Source: Chamaea fasciata (lineage: Eukaryota > Chordata > Aves > Passeriformes > Sylviidae). From it: a stretch of DNA of 64,000 nt. The first letter of the stretch is position 1; every line of letters begins with the position of its first letter. Below, in pieces: positions 58,701 to 64,000 of the stretch. The stretch is taken from the NCBI GenBank assembly GCA_029207755.1, contig JARCOQ010000017.1, positions 2,802,945 through 2,866,944 of the forward strand, given 5' to 3'. Under the pieces are notes generated by a model. It was given only the letters and a program-made list of their open reading frames with translations. It was not told where the DNA came from and searched no databases. A program made the translations under genes and the position numbers.

Positions 58701-61700
58701 GTTGTATCTCATGTCTTACAAGGTTTCCTTTGTACCTAAATTTATTTATTGTAACTAAGTTTGTATGTCCATGAGGACAAAACATTGCTCAGTGTTTAAA
58801 AGGCTGGGGGCAGTGAATCACTGCTTAGTACCAGCTGGAATTCTTTTCAGAGATTTCTTGCTTTGTCTGTGCAACTTCCCATTTACTCTGTACAACTTAC
58901 TATTTCTTCCAGCTGTCTACAACTAAAGGTTTTGTTGCTGGTAATTTGTGTTACACTGAGGAAGATGGTACCAAAGTGAATTGTACCTGCAGTGCAACAG
59001 TATGTATTATAAACCACAAACACAATCCATATAGAAAGATATATAAAGATACCTGTACTCCTTGTAGCTCAGGTTATGGTGTGCATTCCCTACACAGACC
59101 TCTGCTTGTGGCAAATCGAGGCATTACAACCTGGGTGAATAAAACGGATGAAAATATTGCTTAACTGTATTGTAAATCTGGAACTCAGTTCTAGACTCAC
59201 CAGGAATAAATCTTTGGGTATGGTTTTTAGTGCTACCTTCTGCCATGGGATTCTTGCAGAGGAAGGTGTATATATTAAATATCTTGGGCTTTATATTACA
59301 GTGTTCTGTCAAATGAGTGCTCTTGAAGCAAAGAATCCTGGGCACTCTGAACATACAGCATTTCTGTAACAGCAGATTGAATTCTGACAGTGAGAGAAAA
59401 CAAGTCAAAATTGGTTTAAGGGGATGAGTTTTAACTGGCCTAGTCCTGAAAGATTTTCTGCAGCAGTGCAGAGTATGAAAGCAGAAATAAAACTCAGACT
59501 TGCTGACCACTGTCACATTTTTCTGGAGAATGTTTTCATTGTAAGGCTTAGTTGCTCTTTTCAAAATTGAAAGGTAACCTTAGCTGCCCATTACACTTTG
59601 TTTGTAAGCATTAAGTCCCCTGTTACTGACATCCATATTTTTATTTGCTGAGTTGTTCCACCCTGGCACTGGGGGTGATTTACAGTCAGGAGTTAAAACA
59701 GACCACACACTTCCATATATACATTCTCTTTGACCAAGTTCTTCCCCCAGTTCCTGTTTGCTCATCCATATGCTTGCCAGATTCAGCCAATCCTGATTGA
59801 AGATGTAAACATCACCATGTTTTCAAGCTGTTGCTCCAAAATACAAAATACCCCTAAAACCAGGTTAGAGGTCAGTAAAGGAAGGAATTTAATGGTCTTA
59901 CAAAAAGAATGTTTGAAAGTTTTAAGTCTGTATTAAATTTGCAGTCTTCACACCAAGCAGACTTTTTTTCTGGGTAAGACAGATAAAACATTAATATCTC
60001 CATCATGCCCATAGGATGAACAATTTTCTGCAACGGTGGCACAAATACTTTTGAAAAGCATCTTGTTACGACAGGAGGACTCCTAGACCACTACACAACA
60101 ATGCACATGAATGGTTGAATACACTTGTAAAGCGGTGAAAATGTCAGAACTGATTTTGCATACAGAGGAGGACTGGTGGTTTCAGGATGAAATCTTGTCC
60201 TTCATTACCTAATGTTGTTATTTTAAAATATATCATTTTCTCTATTTAAAATGATTAATCTCATTTTTGTTGTTTTAGGCAGTCACTGTGCCATCTAATG
60301 TTCAAGGAATTAAAAGTATCCTTTGAGCAAGAGCTCTAATCGTAGAAAGAAAAAAAGAAAGTAAAAACAAGGAATATTCCAAGTTAAACAACGTTCTGGT
60401 AATTTTTGCTTTCCTTGTTGGCTCTGAAATTGAGTCATGATCACTGCTCTTGGCTCCAGAACAGGTATTTTGGAGCAGTTGGTTTTAAATGATTGGTGTG
60501 ATGGATCATTTTACATGCAGCTGGCCTTAACACAAAAGATTTAACCTCACATGCCAAATTTATATTAATTGTAGAAAAAGATGCAACTTTCCAGAGACTC
60601 CTGGATGATGACTTCTTCAGTAAAGTGTCCCCATGTATCATGATCACGGTATGCCCTTTGTGTTTCATATCCTCCAGCTATGCCTAATTTAAGGAATACT
60701 TTAGCATTGTAGAGCTGCTCAAACTTGGGCAAAAGGCCATAATAAAATTAATATGAAACGTATTTCACAATAATTTTTAAAATTTAATTATCCTCATAGA
60801 AATATGGATTACACATTCTAAAGACTTATTTCCTCCAACCATCTCCTTAGAGCTTGGTAGCTTATCAGCTTCCTGTGCTGCTGCAAAGCTGCTGCTCAGC
60901 CTCAGAAAGGCTCAGCTGTTGAGTGACCTTTTGTCCTTCAGGACCCGAGGTTTTGCAAACCCAAATGAAACAGAACTGGTTGATTTTGGATTGTACTGAA
61001 AGAGCTGTGGAGCCAGGGGAATTAACAGGAACGTGTAAATGAAATATGCATACAATGAGGAAAAAAACATTTCGTCATTCCTAAGAGAGATAAGCACTTC
61101 TACAATGCTATGGCACAAATAGTCCAGCTTCAGTCAGCCATAGCAAGAACTAGTTTTAATTTGTTCCATTAGTGCCATGAATATTTTTTTAAGATAAAAA
61201 AGTGTCCTTCTTACACCAGCCTATGCCGACACCAGGGTACGTCCAAATATCAATCCCAGACCTGACAAATGAACTCCTTGAACAGAGCAATGTCTGATGC
61301 TTGTGCAGTGCCCATAATCCAGAACACCTGCCCAGCTGCTCCCAGTCTGGCCCTCCCTCTGCACAAAGCCAAATTAGGAGCGTAGAACTTTCCCTGCAAA
61401 ACAGCTGCTGGAGAAATGTTTCTGCCAGCATTTTGTTTGTTTGCTTGTTTTTAAATGGCAAGTGTAAACACATATGTAGCCAGATGTCATTTCAGTTAAT
61501 TTAAAACCGTCTGCTTTTCTTTCATTTCTTTAGGGAAGAGGCGTACCAGATCTTAATACACGACTTTTGGTCAGGAAGCTGTGGGATTCTTTTCAAATTC
61601 CTATTTTCACCCTTATGGATGCAGATCCTCATGGTAAATCCGTAGAGGTTCAAAGGCATAAAAGGAAAGCAAAATTTGTTTAGAATGTCCTCTCTCACTC

Positions 61701-63594
61701 TTATGGGAAGGTTCTCAGAGCTCAGAAATCCAACACAATCAGAAGGTGATGTATCTACCTTGATCCCACCTGAAATTAGGGAGATTACTGCAAAGTGAGA
61801 ATCAGCTGCTCAAAGAAATAGCATTAAGAGATAGGAATTACACAGGATAAAGAAAGACACTTTTAATAAGAGATGTTGGACCATGTGTAAAAGAGCTGAT
61901 AATCCTTGGGTTTGAATTGATGGCACACAGAGAACGTGAAACATTTAACTATATGAAGGTGACATGCTGAGATTCTGATTGTTTTGACATAATCTAAAAA
62001 CATGCAAACCATAAGACCCTCACTAATCATAAAGCCATAACTGTTGTGCTATAAAACTGATTTTTTAAACAGTCTCCTTAAACATGCACATGGTGCAGAC
62101 AAACAGACACTTGACTTTTGCTATTTTGCAACCCAGGTATAGAAATAATGTGCATCTACAAATATGGATCTGTGGTGAGTATACCTTTTCCCCTTCAAAT
62201 ACTTGGTTTTGTAGCCCTGCCTGGAAGCTGGAATGCATGAAGTGCTACAGCCTTTGTCAGAATGGGTGCTACCCTTGACCATTTTGTTTCAACACAGAGG
62301 TGATTTTTAGGCCTTGTGTGTCTGCATAAGCATCTTCTACCTGTGACAAAAAGAAATTGGATAGTAATGCCAGGTGTTTCATTTAACCATATTTCACAGT
62401 TTTTCTCTGCTGCACAGGCAGTTTTCAGAGAGTCCAAATAGAAAAGGGTTCACCATTTAGATTTGTTTCTGCCTTAGAAGAGGAACTAAGGCTGGAGGGA
62501 CCTTGGAAGGAGGAGAAGCTTACTGTGAGATGGCTGATTCTGCACAAAATAATGTTATGTTGGTAAAGGTTTTATTCTGGGGTGAGAATTTGCTTAGGGA
62601 TATTTGTGTTAGTGTGGAACATTGTGGAAGAAGAGTCAAGAGGAACAAGAAAGTATTATCATGGCTACAGACAAGGTATGGAAATACAACATGGAAAGCA
62701 GGCAGGTACAGGTGAAGGCAGAGGGCAGGAGCAGTTGGGTGAACTGTTCAGTAGAGAAATGGAAAAAGAACATCCCAAGTTAAACTAAAGATCACTGAAT
62801 GTTATAGCTGACCTTTCTTATTTTAGTCAATGTCCTTTGAGGCCCATCATCTCACTGTTCCCTCTGTCAAGTGGCTTGGTCTCCTTCCATCTGATCTCAA
62901 GAGGTGAGTTATTTCCTCAGAAGAAAAAGGAAGCATCCTTCTGCTTCACAGACAGGAAATGCAGTCTGACTTACTGCACAGAAATCCATTTAAATCCAGC
63001 ACTATTTTCATGCATTTCTTTGGCTTAATAAAAGGAAATAAGATGGCCAAATATTTTTTTAAGTGTCTGAGAAAATTTAAGAATTTTTTTTTTCAGATTA
63101 AACATACGCAAAGATGCCTTGATTCCATTTACGAAGCAAGATGAAAATAAGTTGGCAAGTATTCTAAAGAGACCTTACATTGCTTGTCAGCCACTGTGGA
63201 AAAAAGAGGTTTGTATAAACCTATAAACCTACTGTTTTCTATTTCTAACTCCCCACAGGACAAATCCTATATCTGACAAGCTCTTAGGATTGCAGAATCA
63301 GCCAGGTTTTGTAGCCCTCAAAGAAAGCAAGTTTGAGAAAGTCTGGGATGTCTCTCTGAACCACTTTACAGCTCTACATGCACTACAATGAGTGGATGGA
63401 ATTTTCTTACTTAAATTCCTAAACACATTAATTTTTCTTTATTTTTCTTTTCTTTCTCTCTCTCTCTCTTTTAGCTGGAAATTATGGCAGCATCTAAACT
63501 GAAGGCTGAAATTCAAGTTTTAACTTCTCTCTCATCAGATTTCCTGTCCAGAGTCTATTTACCAAACAAACTGCAGTTCGGTGGATGGCTATGA
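52625..63594 (+). CDS. SPO11: SPO11, meiotic double-strand-break transesterase (13 coding exons, complete)
   Basis: Initiates meiotic recombination: SPO11 is the topoisomerase VI A-like subunit that cuts DNA by tyrosine transesterification and stays linked to the 5' ends. In mammals it works with TOPOVIBL in meiotic nuclei. I joined exons 52625-52722, 54748-54861, 57218-57306, 57928-57994, 58202-58310, 58913-58999, 60279-60315, 60539-60648, 61534-61633, 62137-62174, 62827-62903, 63097-63208 and 63475-63594. All are GT-AG with matching phases: 1158 nt, 385 residues (human about 396). The winged-helix domain holds RDIYYSD with catalytic Y127. The Toprim fold holds E213 (VEKDATFQ) and D266/D268 (DADPHG). 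Every catalytic residue I looked for is present, so the gene looks intact. The N-terminal 32 residues are poorly conserved. The start is the first in-frame ATG after a TGA at 52607. Confidence 0.95.
54627..54649 (+). promoter_or_regulatory. Perfect hairpin about 100 nt upstream of SPO11 exon 2
   Basis: Arms AAAATATGCT and AGCATATTTT pair perfectly around a GTA loop; extra outer bases (GA...TC) may also pair. It lies in intron 1 near the alternatively spliced exon. A role in splicing is speculative. Confidence 0.35.
54748..54861 (+). CDS. SPO11: SPO11 exon 2 (114 bp, skippable in frame)
   Basis: Flanked by TTTGTTTCAG and GTAAGT. Encodes SEVLEAIENVIQGVLQSLAQ followed by a TVANRTDWRNIE-like segment. 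Both ends are phase 2, so skipping removes 38 residues without a frameshift. In mammals the equivalent exon is absent from the SPO11-alpha isoform and present in SPO11-beta, and it is needed for contact with TOPOVIBL. Confidence 0.95.
56250..56500. other. CpG-rich patch inside SPO11 intron 2
   Basis: CpG dinucleotides cluster here (GGCCGGCGATAAG, GCCGCTACATCGGGCCGTCC, GGACGCACGGAGC, CTCGGACAAACGAA) although the rest of the intron is AT-rich. A 116-codon open frame (56165-56515) spans it without resemblance to any family I know. Confidence 0.4.
57218..57306 (+). CDS. SPO11: SPO11 exon 3
   Basis: Acceptor ATGTCAG, donor G|GTAAGT. Encodes FKDSVGLQMIPGCTT followed by SDCPQSARRF, matching the conserved region before the winged helix. 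An open frame continues on both sides (57021-57383), but only this part is exon. Confidence 0.95.
57343..57369. repeat. TTTTA microsatellite
   Basis: About five ATTTT units in SPO11 intron 3. Confidence 0.85.
57613..57819 (-). other. Unassigned antisense open frame in SPO11 intron 3
   Basis: A 68-codon ATG-initiated frame, rich in Glu, Arg, Met and Ser and without low-complexity sequence (for example RPRNEMTELEKEMSLLSVF). It has a more protein-like composition than most chance frames nearby. I do not recognise it. It could be a relic of an inserted gene or element, or chance. An in-frame stop lies a few codons upstream, and there are no evident splice sites. Confidence 0.2.
57928..57994 (+). 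CDS. SPO11: SPO11 exon 4
   Basis: Acceptor TTTTTTTCAG, donor AAAAG|GTAATG. Encodes LILKILSMIYKMVQSNTYAT and the first part of the TKR motif of the winged-helix domain. Confidence 0.96.
58202..58310 (+). CDS. SPO11: SPO11 exon 5 (catalytic tyrosine)
   Basis: Acceptor TCTTGATAG, donor ATA|GTAAGT. Encodes RDIYYSDTLLFGSQSVVD and then DISCMLKIPRRSLHI. The second tyrosine of IYYSD (residue 127) corresponds to mouse Tyr138, the residue that attacks DNA. Confidence 0.97.
58913..58999 (+). CDS. SPO11: SPO11 exon 6
   Basis: Acceptor TTTCTTCCAG, donor ACA|GTATGT; 87 bp, phase 0 at both ends. Encodes LSTTKGFVAGNL followed by EEDGTKVNCTC, a strongly conserved linker into the Toprim domain. Confidence 0.97.
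60279..60315 (+). CDS. SPO11: SPO11 exon 7 (37-bp microexon)
   Basis: Acceptor TTGTTTTAG, donor AAAA|GTATCC. Encodes AVTVPSNVQGIK plus one base. The donor departs from consensus. Confidence 0.9.
60539..60648 (+). CDS. SPO11: SPO11 exon 8 (Toprim glutamate)
   Basis: Encodes KFILIVEKDATFQRLL and then SPCIMIT, with E213 as the Toprim metal-binding acid. The donor is ACG|GTATGC. The acceptor CACAAAAG has hardly any pyrimidine tract, but the phase and protein match are clear. Confidence 0.93.
61534..61633 (+). CDS. SPO11: SPO11 exon 9 (Toprim DxD)
   Basis: Acceptor TTTCTTTAG, donor CATG|GTAAAT. Encodes GRGVPDLNTRLLVRKLW and FTLMDADPH. D266 and D268 form the metal-binding DxD pair. Confidence 0.97.
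62137..62174 (+). CDS. SPO11: SPO11 exon 10 (38-bp microexon)
   Basis: Acceptor AACCCAG, donor GTG|GTGAGT. Encodes GIEIMCIYKYGSV, completing the glycine codon begun in exon 9. Confidence 0.95.
62827..62903 (+). CDS. SPO11: SPO11 exon 11
   Basis: Acceptor TTATTTTAG, donor AGAG|GTGAGT. Encodes SMSFEAHHLTVPSVKWLGLL and ends in the PSDLKR motif. Confidence 0.97.
63097..63208 (+). CDS. SPO11: SPO11 exon 12
   Basis: Acceptor TTTTTTTCAG, donor GAG|GTTTGT. Encodes LNIRKDALIPFTKQDENKLA and then RPYIACQPLWKKE. Confidence 0.96.
63447..63471. repeat. SPO11: CT-rich tract at the last SPO11 acceptor
   Basis: A TTTCTTTTCTTTCTCTCTCT-type run ends directly before the TTTTAG acceptor of exon 13 and serves as its polypyrimidine tract. 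Confidence 0.8.
63475..63594 (+). CDS. SPO11: SPO11 exon 13 with stop codon
   Basis: The acceptor follows a CT-rich tract ending TTTTAG. Encodes LEIMAASKLKAEIQVL, SSDFLSRVYLPNKL and FGGWL, then TGA at 63592-63594. The C-terminal FGGW signature matches the human protein end. Confidence 0.97.
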   Translation: MEIMAASKLKAEIQVLTSLSSDFLSRVYLPNKLQFGGWL

Positions 63595-64000
63595 ACTCTG
63601 CTCTGCAAATGAAATGTTTTTCTGTATATTGATTTAATTTGACTGCACTTAAGAAAACAAGTGCAGAGACAAAGGAGTATCTGTCAGTTTCTTGTTCAGT
63701 TTCTTTCCCTCTGTACCTACAGTATAACTTTCTCTTTTTCTTTGTTCAAAGTACAAGAGTAAATATGATTTTTGCAGAATACTGCTACTTCCATTCTGTG
63801 GGTTCTGCTGTGAAACAGCGCCAAATGCAATAGAACACATAGAAAAGATAATGAAATATGCTCCTTCTGGCCAGAAAAATGTGAAGTTCAAAAATGTACC
63901 CAGGAATTGTCTTGCCTTCTATCTTAAAGCACAGTATGATGCTGTAACAAACTTCTTATATTTGAAGGGACTGAAAGGCTCACTTAAAATTTTATTGTAC
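63595..64000 (+). other. SPO11: SPO11 3' UTR and flank
   Basis: No AATAAA or ATTAAA is present in the 406 bp after the stop codon, so the polyadenylation site is either non-canonical or beyond the right edge. An open frame without stops runs from 63728 to the window end (see findings). No further gene is recognised. Confidence 0.6.

Overview
The window is vertebrate nuclear DNA, most likely from a bird. It carries two spliced genes whose proteins I recognise, facing away from each other: BMP7 on the minus strand and SPO11 on the plus strand. This divergent order is also the order on human chromosome 20q13. The avian call is an inference. It rests on low interspersed-repeat density, a CR1-like LINE fragment, ancient MIR-like SINE relics, and a compact SPO11 of about 11 kb. 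Another sauropsid cannot be excluded.

Layout. 1-3360 is part of BMP7 intron 2, and the later exons lie beyond the left edge. 3361-3553 is BMP7 exon 2. 3554-26909 is the 23.4-kb BMP7 intron 1, which has no other recognisable gene but several motif clusters that look regulatory. 26910-27342 is BMP7 coding exon 1, inside a CpG island spanning about 26.3-27.9 kb. 27.9-51.6 kb is an intergenic stretch with simple repeats, a degraded CR1 copy, MIR-like and palindromic relics, and one isolated CpG-rich patch near 33.4-33.7 kb. 51.6-52.5 kb is a GC-richer region with two short tandem-repeat arrays and is the probable SPO11 promoter or leader. 52625-63594 holds the 13 coding exons of SPO11. The last 400 bp are its 3' flank or UTR.

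SPO11 was rebuilt exon by exon. All 13 exons join in phase and give a 385-residue protein with the catalytic tyrosine (Y127) and the Toprim metal-binding acidic residues (E213, D266, D268). BMP7 is partial: signal peptide and the first half of the prodomain only. The two genes do not act together. BMP7 is a secreted TGF-beta family morphogen and SPO11 makes meiotic double-strand breaks, so their adjacency is old synteny and not a functional unit.

I saw no bacterial-type operon, CRISPR array, tRNA or rRNA. I also saw no clearly new biological system. The most unusual items are the two tandem arrays immediately upstream of SPO11, an exact paired inverted SOX-type site in BMP7 intron 1, a duplicated start-codon segment in BMP7 exon 1, a hairpin upstream of the skippable SPO11 exon 2, and some unassigned protein-like reading frames.
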